Source: Candidatus Krumholzibacteriota bacterium | Lineage (GTDB): Bacteria; Krumholzibacteriota; Krumholzibacteriia; JAJRXK01 | NCBI GenBank assembly: GCA_029262065.1 | Contig: JAJDAC010000036.1 | Location: 33,563-97,562 of the forward strand | Direction: 5' to 3' | Length of the DNA: 64,000 nucleotides | Part shown: piece by piece, positions 44,221 through 52,687 of the stretch | Layout: every line of letters starts with the position of its first letter | Numbering within the stretch: the stretch's first letter is position 1 | Notes under the pieces: model-generated | What the model saw: only the letters and a program-made list of their open reading frames with translations | What the model was told of the DNA's origin: nothing | The model's database searches: none | Position numbers and translations under genes: made by a program

Positions 44221-44667
44221 ATGAAAACCGTTGCAAGCCTCTTGGCCGACAAGGACAGCACGATCTGGTCGGTGAGGCCTGATTCCTCGGTGTACGAGGC
44301 AATCGAGCTCATGGCCACGAAAGCGGTCGGCGCTTTGCTGGTGCTCGACGGCGAACGCTTGGCCGGTATTGTGTCGGAGCGCGACTACGCTCGCAAGGTC
44401 ATCCTGAAGGGTCGCAGCTCGCGTGATACCAAGGTGTCGGAGATCATGACCGTCAAGGTCATCTGTGTACCGCCGACACGCACCATTGATGAATGCATGG
44501 CACTCATGACGCAGAAGCGGATTCGCCACTTGCCGGTGCTCGACGAGCAATCGGGCGGAGATCGAAAAGTCTGCGGCGTAATTTCCATCGGGGATGTGGT
44601 ACGAGCGACGATCGAGGAAAAACAATTCCTGATCGAGCAGCTGGAAAACTACATCCAGGGCGGCTGA
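44221..44667 (+). CDS. CBS-domain-pair protein
   Basis: The 148-residue soluble protein consists of a Bateman module, two CBS domains (about 8-62 and 78-138). Conserved features are the GALLVLDGERLAGIVSERDY strand-turn-helix in the first and RIRHLPVL with GVISIGDVVRA in the second. CBS pairs bind adenine nucleotides such as AMP, ATP, or SAM and act as energy sensors; without a fused effector it probably acts in trans. ATG at 44221 has a GAGGAG ribosome site. It is followed by a terminator-like hairpin and a convergent gene, so it appears to be a single-gene transcript. The partner is not known. Confidence 0.92.
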   Translation: MKTVASLLADKDSTIWSVRPDSSVYEAIELMATKAVGALLVLDGERLAGIVSERDYARKVILKGRSSRDTKVSEIMTVKVICVPPTRTIDECMALMTQKRIRHLPVLDEQSGGDRKVCGVISIGDVVRATIEEKQFLIEQLENYIQGG

Positions 44668-44678
44668 CCTTCGACGTC

Positions 44679-44697
44679 GGGGGCGGCCAGCGCCCCC
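44679..44697. terminator. hairpin between convergent genes
   Basis: A 7-bp stem GGGGGCG/CGCCCCC with a 5-base loop GCCAG follows the CBS gene stop and is followed by CTTT. It lies in the 49-base space between two convergent genes. Confidence 0.6.
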
Positions 44698-44716
44698 CTT
44701 TCGACCTGCAACCGAA

Positions 44717-45799
44717 CTAGTTGCTGGTCGCGCGTTCGAGATACCGAAGCACTGCTCCGTGCCGCACCTGCGGGAGCGTATGATCCTGGCCATCCAATAC
44801 CGAGACGGTCACATTGGCCCCCGCGCTTTTCATGAGCCGCGCGGTCTTCTCGTTCAGCGGTAGGCCGTATTCGTCGGCTGCCCCGACCACCAGGTTGACC
44901 GGCATTCCGCCCCAATCGTCCTTCAGGTCCTTGTCGTCCCAGCGGCTCCAATGCCACGCGTTGAACACGGTCAGCGACTGGAAGTACGCACCGGACATTT
45001 GCGAATACGTCGTCGCCACTCTTGCGCCTTCGCCGTAGCCGGCCAGGTGGAACAGGTCCCCCTCGATTCTGTAGTCCGACTTCAGTTTCTTCAGAAGATC
45101 TTCGAGCGCGTGGTGGGAAGGATGGGTGAACCACCCGCGGTCGGGACCAATGGGATAGATGACGATCCAGTCCCTACGATCATCGCTTTCACCCAGTAGT
45201 TCCGACTGGGCCCAGTCGGCCGCCCGCTCGCCCGGCCCGGGCGCGAACATCACGAGCGCACGATACGTGTGGCCAGCGTCGTAATCGTCGGGAAGCAGAA
45301 CCTTGTATCCCAATTTCACACCGTTGCGCCCCGTCAGGGACTCGTAATCCATGGCGGGTGGCATGGGAATGTCGTGTTTTGCCCGTAGTTGGGCCAGGTC
45401 GGCATCCTGCGCGATCAGATCGAAATCCAGGAATCCGGCCTGCATGGCCGCCGTGAGTGCGCGATGCGCCTCTTCGATGTGTCCCATGAGCGCCTGAGCG
45501 CACGCCTTGTTGTACAACGACGTGGCCCGATACGCTGTGAACTTCGCCGCTTTCTGGTTCATCTCCACGGCGGTCTTGTAGTCGCCTTTGCCATGGTAGG
45601 CCGAGGCCAGTATCGCCCACGGTTGGCCATCGTCTGGATTCTGTCTGGCGTAGGGTTCCATGAGTTCGATGGCGTCGTCGAAGTCGCCCTGCTGGATAAG
45701 GCGACCGGCTTTCTGGGTGGCGCTGTCCTGGGCCGACGCGGGGAGACTGGTCAGGAGGCTCAGGGCAAGAACCAACATCATCACGATCGATCTGGACAT
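44717..45799 (-). CDS. secreted TPR/alpha-beta hydrolase-like protein, catalytic serine absent
   Basis: The 360-residue protein has a signal peptide (about 1-23, ending PASAQ), a short TPR array (about 28-125) and an esterase-like alpha/beta-hydrolase domain (about 150-355). The esterase domain is of the type seen in feruloyl esterase/PHB depolymerase relatives (YKVLLPDDYDAGHTYRALVMF). The nucleophile elbow reads GYGEG instead of GxSxG, so the serine is replaced by glycine. The acid (VVGAADEYG) and histidine (DGQDHTLPQ) positions remain. It is probably a pseudoenzyme, a binding protein, or acts by a different residue. Translation starts at ATG 45799 with TTGGAGG upstream. It follows the nickel superoxide dismutase gene on the same strand, separated by 162 bases. 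Confidence 0.8.
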   Translation of the reverse strand: MSRSIVMMLVLALSLLTSLPASAQDSATQKAGRLIQQGDFDDAIELMEPYARQNPDDGQPWAILASAYHGKGDYKTAVEMNQKAAKFTAYRATSLYNKACAQALMGHIEEAHRALTAAMQAGFLDFDLIAQDADLAQLRAKHDIPMPPAMDYESLTGRNGVKLGYKVLLPDDYDAGHTYRALVMFAPGPGERAADWAQSELLGESDDRRDWIVIYPIGPDRGWFTHPSHHALEDLLKKLKSDYRIEGDLFHLAGYGEGARVATTYSQMSGAYFQSLTVFNAWHWSRWDDKDLKDDWGGMPVNLVVGAADEYGLPLNEKTARLMKSAGANVTVSVLDGQDHTLPQVRHGAVLRYLERATSN

Positions 45800-45961
45800 C
45801 GTATTCCTCCAAGGCGGGGTGGTCTTGAGGTTACGGTGATCACTACGGTCGTGTTTCGGTTCAGACGCGGTTGTGGGATGTACGGATGCCCTATTTGCAA
45901 CTCCGTGACTTCTACACGCTGACTAGGAGATGGCTCGCGCTTGAAATTCCTGGTGCGGGCC

Positions 45962-46450
45962 CTAGTTGCCGCCCTGGATCCGGTGTGAACGAAGGTGACC
46001 AAGCGCGTCGGCATCGAAGTACGTTTCGGAAAAGCTGCCTACCAGCTCGCGCAGTTTGTCCGTATGCGCCGTGTCCGTGGTTTGCTTCGATTTCATGGCG
46101 TGCACCAACATCTCATGTAGCAGCGTCAGCTTCTTCACGTAGCTAGCGTCATCGGTGCCCGCGGGCTTGATGCGTTGGTGCATGAAGTACTGCGTAACGA
46201 TGTGTTGGAACTCTTCAGCGTGCTTTTCCTTGTTGCTCACCCAGCGCACGATCTGGTTGTAGTTCTTGTCGCCGGCGCCCGAGAGCTCGGTGACCTGGGC
46301 CATGGCCTTCTCGATGGTCGTGACATGCTCCAGGAGCATTTCGATTCGCATGGCGTCGCCGTAGATGCCGCAGGGAACCTCGCAGTGCCCGCGGGCAACG
46401 GAGGGGATCAAGACCAGGATCAGCAGGACGGTGCTCAGCGCGTGACGCAT
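45962..46450 (-). CDS. sodN: exported nickel superoxide dismutase
   Basis: The 162-residue protein matches nickel superoxide dismutase (dismutation of superoxide to oxygen and hydrogen peroxide). It has a predicted signal peptide (1-21, ending SVARG). Immediately after lies the nickel hook HCEVPCGIY, which matches HCxxPCGxY. After cleavage at Gly21 the residues become His1, Cys2, Pro5, Cys6 and Tyr9, exactly as needed for nickel. Downstream is the four-helix domain with helices such as MRIEMLLEHVTTIEKAMAQ and LTLLHEMLVHAMK. Classical NiSODs carry a short propeptide removed by the SodX protease; here signal peptidase might do it, and no sodX is next to the gene. The ATG at 46450 has AAAGAGG eight bases upstream. 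It diverges from argG. Confidence 0.9.
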   Translation of the reverse strand: MRHALSTVLLILVLIPSVARGHCEVPCGIYGDAMRIEMLLEHVTTIEKAMAQVTELSGAGDKNYNQIVRWVSNKEKHAEEFQHIVTQYFMHQRIKPAGTDDASYVKKLTLLHEMLVHAMKSKQTTDTAHTDKLRELVGSFSETYFDADALGHLRSHRIQGGN

Positions 46451-46497
46451 GGGAAAACCTCTTTCAGTGGAAATCGTGCGGTGAGGGGTAGGCCAGA

Positions 46498-46526
46498 AGT
46501 CTAAAGCCACAGCAAGTGCCCCGCAA
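46498..46526 (-). promoter_or_regulatory. putative sigma70-like promoter of sodN
   Basis: On the minus strand TTGCGG is followed by 17 bases and TAGACT, ending 47 bases before the sodN ATG. The intergenic region also holds a GGCCGGGG/CCCC-TT-CCGGCC inverted repeat at 46542-46566. Confidence 0.4.
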
Positions 46527-46715
46527 CGACGGTCGTCGGGCGGCCGGGGACATGCCCCTTCCGGCCCTGGTCCCGCCGCTGGGGAACGAAAAATGTGATC
46601 CTATATCCAACGCTACGGGCCGGTGGACGTTTCCGTCGGGCGGGGCTCGATGCTTTCACCGAAGTGAGTATACTGTGGCTTGAAACCAAGGAAAAAGAGA
46701 ACCACTGGAGGGCCA

Positions 46716-47987
46716 TTGAGAAACCAAACCAAGCCGGCAACCAAGGTCGTTCTGGCCTACAGCGGGGGGCTGGATACGTCCGTGATCCTGCGCTGGCTGT
46801 TGGACCAGGGGCACGAGGTTGTGGCCTACATTGCCGACGTGGGGCAGAAGGACGACTTCGACGAGGCCAAACGCAAGGCTTTGGCTATTGGTGCGTCCGA
46901 GGTGCGGGTGGAGGATCTGAAGGAGGAACTCGTAGCCAACTACATTTTTCCCATGATCGGCGCGAATGCGGTTTACGAAGGCCGGTACCTGTTGGGTACC
47001 GCCGTGGCCCGCCCACTCATTGCCAAACGCCAGATCGAGATCGCCCATGAAACGGGGGCACGTCACGTGTCCCACGGCGCCACGGGCAAAGGCAACGACC
47101 AGGTTCGGTTTGAGCTGGCGTACTACGCCCTGGATCCCCAGATCCAGGTTATCGCTCCCTGGAAGGACCCCGAATTCCTGGCGCAGTTCAAGGGGCGGAC
47201 CGACATGATCCGCTACGCGGAAGAGAAAGGCATCGAGATCAAGTCAACGCTGGCCAAGCCCTACAGCGAAGACGAGAACCTGATGCACATCAGCCACGAG
47301 GCGGGCGTCCTGGAAGAGCCGGGCAATGTGGCCCCTGACGATGTCTACTCACGCACGGTGGATCCCGAAAAGGCGCCGGACAAACCAACGCGCATACGCA
47401 TAGAGTTCAAGGACGGTCGACCTACGAGTGTAGAAAACCTCGACGACGGTACCGTGGCCACGGGACCGCTGGGGTTGTTCAGTTACCTGAACGAACTGGG
47501 CGCGGCCAACGGCATCGGCCGCGTCGACCTGGTGGAAAATCGCTTCGTGGGGGTGAAGTCGCGCGGCATCTACGAAACGCCGGGAGGGACCATTCTCCTG
47601 GAAGCTCATCGCGACATTGAAGGCCTCGCCATGGATCGCGAGGTCATGCGCCTGCGCGACATGCTGGCCGCGAAGTTGGCCGAACTGATCTACAACGGAT
47701 TCTGGTTCAGCCCCGAAATGGACTTTCTCATGTCAGCCATCGAACGCAGCCAGGAGCTGATCGATGGTCACGTCGATCTGAAGCTATATAAAGGAGGCGT
47801 GTACACCCTCGCCCGGCAAAGCCCCAGTTCGCTCTACGATCAGGAACTCTCGAGCATGGATGTCGAGGGTGGCTACGATCAAACCGACGCCGAGGGATTC
47901 ATCCGTATCAATGCAATTCGGCTCAAGGCTCACCACGCCATTACCCGGCAGCGGGCCGCGGCGGCCGCAAGAGAGGCAGAAGCATGA
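46716..47987 (+). CDS. argG: argininosuccinate synthase
   Basis: The 423-residue cytosolic enzyme joins citrulline and aspartate using ATP, the penultimate step of arginine synthesis. The N-terminal PP-loop AYSGGLDTS and later conserved blocks [27 protein letters not shown] and [12 protein letters not shown] are present. The length matches bacterial ArgG. I placed the start at TTG 46716, because GGAGGG lies upstream with about five bases spacing; a TTG at 46680 sits at the predicted transcription start. A -10-like TATACT lies at 46669-46674. The stop overlaps argH by four bases (ATGA), so the two are coupled. Confidence 0.95.
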   Translation: MRNQTKPATKVVLAYSGGLDTSVILRWLLDQGHEVVAYIADVGQKDDFDEAKRKALAIGASEVRVEDLKEELVANYIFPMIGANAVYEGRYLLGTAVARPLIAKRQIEIAHETGARHVSHGATGKGNDQVRFELAYYALDPQIQVIAPWKDPEFLAQFKGRTDMIRYAEEKGIEIKSTLAKPYSEDENLMHISHEAGVLEEPGNVAPDDVYSRTVDPEKAPDKPTRIRIEFKDGRPTSVENLDDGTVATGPLGLFSYLNELGAANGIGRVDLVENRFVGVKSRGIYETPGGTILLEAHRDIEGLAMDREVMRLRDMLAAKLAELIYNGFWFSPEMDFLMSAIERSQELIDGHVDLKLYKGGVYTLARQSPSSLYDQELSSMDVEGGYDQTDAEGFIRINAIRLKAHHAITRQRAAAAAREAEA

Positions 47988-49177
47988 AAACGCTATGGTC
48001 ACGCGAAGATCCCCCCGATCCCTGGCTCGAAAAGTTCCTGGCCGGCGATGATCCACGGCTCGACCAGCAACTCGTGGAGCACGACTGCCGTGCTTCATTG
48101 GCGCACGCCCGGATGCTGCAGGACATTGGTATCCTGACCGTGGACGAGTTCACGGAACTCGAAGATGCCATCACCGAGATTCGCGAGCTGGCGGAAAAGG
48201 GTGAGTTTTCCATCACGGCGAGCGATGAAGACTGCCATACCGCTATTGAAAACCATCTCACGGCCAAGTGTGGCGAAGCGGGCCGGAAGATCCATACCGG
48301 GCGCTCGCGCAATGACCAGGTGCTGACGGCCCTGCGCCTGTGGGAGAAACAGCAGTTGCTGGCGCTCGAGGAATGCCTGCAGTCCCACATTGCCGCGCTG
48401 AAAGCAGTTTGCAAGCGCGATGGAAATATCGCGCTGCCCGGGTACACGCACATGCAAGCGGCCATGCCCACGACGGTAAACAATTGGCTGGGCAGCTTCG
48501 TTGCTTCCACCGAAGACGATCGGCTCGTGCTCACCGCGGTCGAGAAGATCGTGGATCAGTGTCCTCTGGGAACGGCCGCCGGATTCGGTGTACCCGTGCT
48601 CAAACTTGATCGGGAGCAGACGGCCGAGGAGCTGGGATTCTCGAGGGTACAGGAGAATCCAGTCTACGCGCAGCTTAGCCGGGGAAAGTTCGAAGGGCTG
48701 TTTCTGGGGGCTTGCAGCCAGATCATGCTGGGGCTCAATCGTCTGGCCAGTGACCTCATCCTCTACTCGACGCGCGAGTTCGGTTACGTACATCTGCCGC
48801 GGAGGCTGTCAACCGGTAGCTCGGTCATGCCCCAGAAACGAAACCCCGACATTTTGGAGCTCGTTCGAGCCCAGGTACATGTGGTGCTCGCCGAAGAGCA
48901 GAAGGTGAAGGCCATGACGGCCAGTCTCATGTCGGGCTACAACCGTGATGTCCAGCTTACCAAGGCGCCACTCATGAACGGCGTGCAAACGACGCTCGAT
49001 TGTCTGGAGGCTATGCGTCGCGTGCTGACGGGAATCGAGATCGATAAAGAGCGTTGTGCGGCGGGCCTGACCGACGATGTGTACTCCACCGAGCGCGTGC
49101 TGGAACTCGTGGCCACCGGCGTGCCGTTTCGGGACGCCTATCGCAAGGTGGCGGCCGTGGAATCGAAGCGGCGCTGA
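47984..49177 (+). CDS. argH: argininosuccinate lyase, C-terminal end apparently disrupted
   Basis: The 397-residue product cleaves argininosuccinate to arginine and fumarate. Fumarase-superfamily features are visible: TGRSRNDQV with NDQ near residue 104, the lysine-loop signature [12 protein letters not shown] and helix [12 protein letters not shown]. The enzyme usually has about 450 residues; this one stops after [13 protein letters not shown] followed by VESKRR, leaving roughly 50 residues short. In another frame the next bases (about 49150-49263) encode [19 protein letters not shown] and a short tail, which resembles the missing end. A frameshift or sequencing error near 49160 is likely. 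Function may be retained, since the active site lies upstream. Confidence 0.9.
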   Translation: MKTLWSREDPPDPWLEKFLAGDDPRLDQQLVEHDCRASLAHARMLQDIGILTVDEFTELEDAITEIRELAEKGEFSITASDEDCHTAIENHLTAKCGEAGRKIHTGRSRNDQVLTALRLWEKQQLLALEECLQSHIAALKAVCKRDGNIALPGYTHMQAAMPTTVNNWLGSFVASTEDDRLVLTAVEKIVDQCPLGTAAGFGVPVLKLDREQTAEELGFSRVQENPVYAQLSRGKFEGLFLGACSQIMLGLNRLASDLILYSTREFGYVHLPRRLSTGSSVMPQKRNPDILELVRAQVHVVLAEEQKVKAMTASLMSGYNRDVQLTKAPLMNGVQTTLDCLEAMRRVLTGIEIDKERCAAGLTDDVYSTERVLELVATGVPFRDAYRKVAAVESKRR

Positions 49178-49301
49178 CCGGGAACGACGTGCTTGGGCGG
49201 CTTTCCGATGAGCGGGGGCCGGCGCGTGAAACTGGCGTCGGTAGACCGGCGTACTTCCAATGAAGTTCGCCTGTATGTGATCCAGCCAAAGGAACGACCC
49301 C

Positions 49302-49934
49302 ATGAAACGTCCAATACTCCTCTGCGCCATTTTCGCGGTTCTCTCGCCGCTATCTGCACTTGCGGGAGATTCCGAACCGTCCCACCCGGCCGCGATAGCG
49401 GCGTTCCTGGGAACGGGTTTTGGCCAGGCCCACGAGAAGGCCCCCGCTGAAACTGAAGAATTCGGACAGTTGGTGGGCATTTGGGATGCAGAAGTTGAAA
49501 TGCGGACCCAGGGTGGCTCGTGGCAATCGAGCGCGCCCGGAGTCTGGGTGTGGAAGTATGCGATTGGTGGCTTCGCGGTGAGCGATCTCTGGTACCAGGG
49601 AGCCGACAACCTACCCGGATACCTGGCTCACATGGGACGTGACTACCTGCTCACCGCCAATCGGGTCTACGACGTCGCCAACAAGAAGTGGAAAGTAGCC
49701 TGGATGGCAAACGGGGCGGGAAAGTCCATGGGGATGGACTTCGGCACCTTCGATGCGAATCTGGCCGATGGCGAGATCGTGATGAGTTCACCCGCCGATA
49801 TGTATGGAATGCAGCGGGTTGTCTTCTACGAGTTGAGCGAGGACTCGTTCCGTTGGAAGAGTGAATACTCGACGGACGAAGGCAAGACCTGGAACACGGT
49901 GATGCGAATGCTGGCGACAAGGCGTGACGGCTAG
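49302..49934 (+). CDS. secreted DUF1579-like protein
   Basis: The 210-residue protein has a signal peptide (about 1-21, ending LSALAG) and a lipocalin-like beta-barrel body. It opens FGQLVGIWDAEVEMRT and continues with YLLTANRVYDVANKKWKVAWM and terminal RWKSEYSTDEGKTW, the pattern of DUF1579-type proteins. These are small periplasmic or cytosolic barrels of unknown ligand. ATG 49302 follows an AAAGGA ribosome site. It sits alone between argH and the convergent solute symporter. The function cannot be predicted from the sequence. Confidence 0.8.
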   Translation: MKRPILLCAIFAVLSPLSALAGDSEPSHPAAIAAFLGTGFGQAHEKAPAETEEFGQLVGIWDAEVEMRTQGGSWQSSAPGVWVWKYAIGGFAVSDLWYQGADNLPGYLAHMGRDYLLTANRVYDVANKKWKVAWMANGAGKSMGMDFGTFDANLADGEIVMSSPADMYGMQRVVFYELSEDSFRWKSEYSTDEGKTWNTVMRMLATRRDG

Positions 49935-49953
49935 GACGTGGGCCTCGGTAGGT

Positions 49954-51561
49954 CTATCGAAAGTACAGCCAGACCGCGATCACACAAAAAACCAGGACCA
50001 CGCTCAACCATGCGCTCCATTTGGGACCACTGCGATCGGACTGCGCGGCCGGAGGCACGGTCTGGAATGTGAGCCCGGTCAGCTGCTCGGGTCGCGGTGG
50101 TGCGGTCATGAGCGACACGCCCACCAGCACGGCGCTACATATGAGAAACAACAATACGGCGAAGTGCAGGAAGTTCATATCGGCGTAGGCGAAAAGCGGT
50201 CCGTCCGGAAGGGACGGCTTGCGTAGCTCCAGCACCAATCGGGCGACGCCCAGGACGAACCCCGATAGCAAGCTAGCCAAGGCGCCGCTGGCGTTCACGC
50301 GCTTCCAGGTAACGCCCAACAGAAAAACCGCGGCGATCGGCGGGCTTATGTACGCCTGAACGCTTTGCATATACTGGTAGAGTTTTCCGGAGATGTTCTT
50401 CATGAACGGAATCCATAGCAGCCCCAGTACCACCAGAATCACGGTAACCAACTGGCCCACCAGGACCAGCCGACGCTCCGACGCTTCGGGACGGATCTTC
50501 TTGTAGATGTCCCAGGTAACCAGGGTGGAGCACGAATTGAATACGCTGCTCAGAGAACTCATGAGTGCCGCCAGCAATCCGGCCACGACCAGACCGCGGA
50601 GTCCCGCGGGTAACAATGTGCCGACCAATGTTGGTAGCGCGGCGTCGGGATTGTCCAGTTCGATGCGGCCGCTAGCCGCCAGAGCGTAGGCCGCCACGCC
50701 GGGAATCACGAAAATGAATACTGGCAACAGCTTGAGGAATCCCGCGAACAGCGTGCCTCGGCGTGCTTCCTCGGCGCTCTTGGCGGCCAGCACGCGCTGT
50801 ACGATGAACTGATCGGTGCACCAATACCACACGCCCAGAATGGGTGCTCCCAGTACGATGCCCGTCCAGGGAAAGTCGGGGTCGCTGGCGGGTCGCCACA
50901 TCGAGAAGAAACCGGGCGCCGATGCTTCGCGCAACGCGGTCCATCCGCCGACCTCGCCGACTCCGATGATGGTGACTGCAATGGCGCCGCCGACGAGAAC
51001 GAACATCTGCAGGAGGTCCGTGTAGAGAACGGCGCGCAGCCCTCCGAACACCGTGTAGACGCCGGTGGCCAACACCACGATCAGGGCTCCGGTCCAGAAG
51101 TCGATGCCCATGAGCGCCTGGAACACGATTCCGCCGGCGTAGATGGTGACGCTGATCTTGGTGAGCACGTATCCCGCAATGGAGATTCCGGCCAGGTATG
51201 CGCGGGATCCCGCCGAGTAGCGGCGCTCCAGGAACTCGGGCATGGTTACCACGCCACTGCGCATGTAGAACGGAACGAACACCCAGCCCAGAACCAACAG
51301 AATGAGAGAGGCCAGTACCTCGAACTGTCCCACGGCGACGCCGCTGGCGGCACCGGCGCCGGCCAGACCAACCAAATGCTCCGATCCGATATTCGATGCA
51401 AACAGGGATGCGCCAATGACAAACCAGCCGGTATGCCGACCGGCGAGAAAGTACTCCTGCGCGTTTTCTCGTGTGCGCTCCGTTCGCGTGACCGCGTACG
51501 CGATTGCGAACACTGCGACAAAGTAGGCGGCGACGATCGACCAATCGAGTGTGTTCAGCAA
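49954..51561 (-). CDS. sodium/solute symporter (SSS family, SGLT-like)
   Basis: The 535-residue inner-membrane protein has about 13-14 helices. It carries the SSS features EYFLAGRHTGWFVIGASLFASNIGSEH (helix 1 sodium-site region), FYMRSGVVTMPEFLERRY, VYTVFGGLRAVLYTDLLQ and LAALMSSLSSVFNSCSTL (the Ser-rich helix-8 sodium site). The family imports sugars or other small solutes using sodium. The best relatives by pattern are the sodium/glucose (SglT) branch, but the substrate is not certain. The start is TTG at 51561, which follows GGAG and is just before the first helix; the frame is open to 51699. It is divergent from the amidinotransferase-like gene. Confidence 0.92.
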   Translation of the reverse strand: MLNTLDWSIVAAYFVAVFAIAYAVTRTERTRENAQEYFLAGRHTGWFVIGASLFASNIGSEHLVGLAGAGAASGVAVGQFEVLASLILLVLGWVFVPFYMRSGVVTMPEFLERRYSAGSRAYLAGISIAGYVLTKISVTIYAGGIVFQALMGIDFWTGALIVVLATGVYTVFGGLRAVLYTDLLQMFVLVGGAIAVTIIGVGEVGGWTALREASAPGFFSMWRPASDPDFPWTGIVLGAPILGVWYWCTDQFIVQRVLAAKSAEEARRGTLFAGFLKLLPVFIFVIPGVAAYALAASGRIELDNPDAALPTLVGTLLPAGLRGLVVAGLLAALMSSLSSVFNSCSTLVTWDIYKKIRPEASERRLVLVGQLVTVILVVLGLLWIPFMKNISGKLYQYMQSVQAYISPPIAAVFLLGVTWKRVNASGALASLLSGFVLGVARLVLELRKPSLPDGPLFAYADMNFLHFAVLLFLICSAVLVGVSLMTAPPRPEQLTGLTFQTVPPAAQSDRSGPKWSAWLSVVLVFCVIAVWLYFR

Positions 51562-51642
51562 CGGGTTCTCCGGGCAGTTTCGGGTTGCGTGTGCCCTCTC
51601 GTCCCGATCGGCAGGCACTACTCCCCCCAAAGGCAAGTTGGA

Positions 51643-51651
51643 TGATAGTAT
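51643..51651 (+). promoter_or_regulatory. extended -10 promoter element
   Basis: TGA followed by TAGTAT lies 68 bases before the ATG of the amidinotransferase-like gene. It is a reasonable -10 without a clear -35. Confidence 0.33.
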
Positions 51652-51718
51652 CGGCGGGTCCGGCCGAGGTCCAGTGGGCTTGCAGGTCGCACACGGCAAC
51701 CGATCGAGGGAGGTTTCG

Positions 51719-52627
51719 ATGAAGCGCCATTTTGGTGGTCACTTGCTTACCGGGCGATTGCGTCGCGTGGTGGTGGCGGATCCTGAGAGCGTTGGCTGGG
51801 CTGATCCCGGCTTGGTGGGGCAATGGCAGTCCCTGGGCTATCTACACGCCCCAGACGTCGCCATCGCCGCACGCCAACACGCCGCGCTGCGCGACGAACT
51901 CAAGCGAGCCGGCGCCGAGGTTATCGTGGCCAAACCGAAGATGGCACTGGGGCTGGACGCGGTCTACGTACGGGACCCGTCCATCGTGACCCGCGCGGGA
52001 GCCATCCTGCTGAATCCGGGCAAACCCAACCGCGTGGCCGAGGTGGATTGGCACGAGCAGTTCTACCGCGATCTCGATGTTCCGATTCTAGGTCGAGTGG
52101 AAGCACCCGGATCTGCCGAGGCTGGCGATCTGGCTTGGCTCGACTCATCTACCTTGTTGGCGGGGCGTAGCTATCGCACCAACCAGGCTGGAATCGAACA
52201 GCTGGCCGAGCTGTTGTTTCCCCTGGGGGTACGTGTTCACGTGGTTCCACTGCCCCATGGCGACGGCCCCGATGTCTGTTTGCATCTCATGTCCATTCTC
52301 AGCCCACTGGACGAGACGCGTCTGCTGGTTGACATGCGTTGGATGGCGGTGGAAACGCTGGAAGAGTTCGCGGCCTCGGGGTTGACGTGTATACCCATCG
52401 TTGAGTCGGAGCGCGAGAGCCTGGCCTGCAATGTGTTGGCGTTGGGAGAAGGACGGGTGCTGGCGTTCGCGGAGAACCCGCTTACCAATGCTCGCATCGC
52501 GGCGGCGGGATTCGACGTTCGTACCGTCGAGGGCAGCGAAATCGGAGCCAACGGAACCGGGGGGCCGACGTGTTTGACGCGTCCGATTCTCTGTGAAGAA
52601 CCGCTACCTGCGTCGCAAGAATCCTAG
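51719..52627 (+). CDS. amidinotransferase/DDAH-family hydrolase
   Basis: The 302-residue protein belongs to the guanidine-modifying (pentein) fold. Expected catalytic features are seen: an acidic pair in SAEAGDLAW followed by GRSYRTNQAG, an active-site histidine segment CLHLMSILS, and the terminal nucleophile block ANGTGGPTCLTRPI with Cys near residue 286. Relatives hydrolyse dimethylarginine, arginine or citrulline, or transfer an amidino group. The exact substrate cannot be deduced. The ATG at 51719 has GAGGGAGG seven bases upstream. A fold-III PLP decarboxylase begins 60 bases downstream, and arginine biosynthesis genes lie nearby, so a role in arginine-derived ornithine or polyamine turnover is possible. 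Confidence 0.82.
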   Translation: MKRHFGGHLLTGRLRRVVVADPESVGWADPGLVGQWQSLGYLHAPDVAIAARQHAALRDELKRAGAEVIVAKPKMALGLDAVYVRDPSIVTRAGAILLNPGKPNRVAEVDWHEQFYRDLDVPILGRVEAPGSAEAGDLAWLDSSTLLAGRSYRTNQAGIEQLAELLFPLGVRVHVVPLPHGDGPDVCLHLMSILSPLDETRLLVDMRWMAVETLEEFAASGLTCIPIVESERESLACNVLALGEGRVLAFAENPLTNARIAAAGFDVRTVEGSEIGANGTGGPTCLTRPILCEEPLPASQES

Positions 52628-52687
52628 TTTGGCCACACTCCAGCTGTCTGCAAGGCGGGTCGGACATTTCCAGAACCGAGGTGCGCG

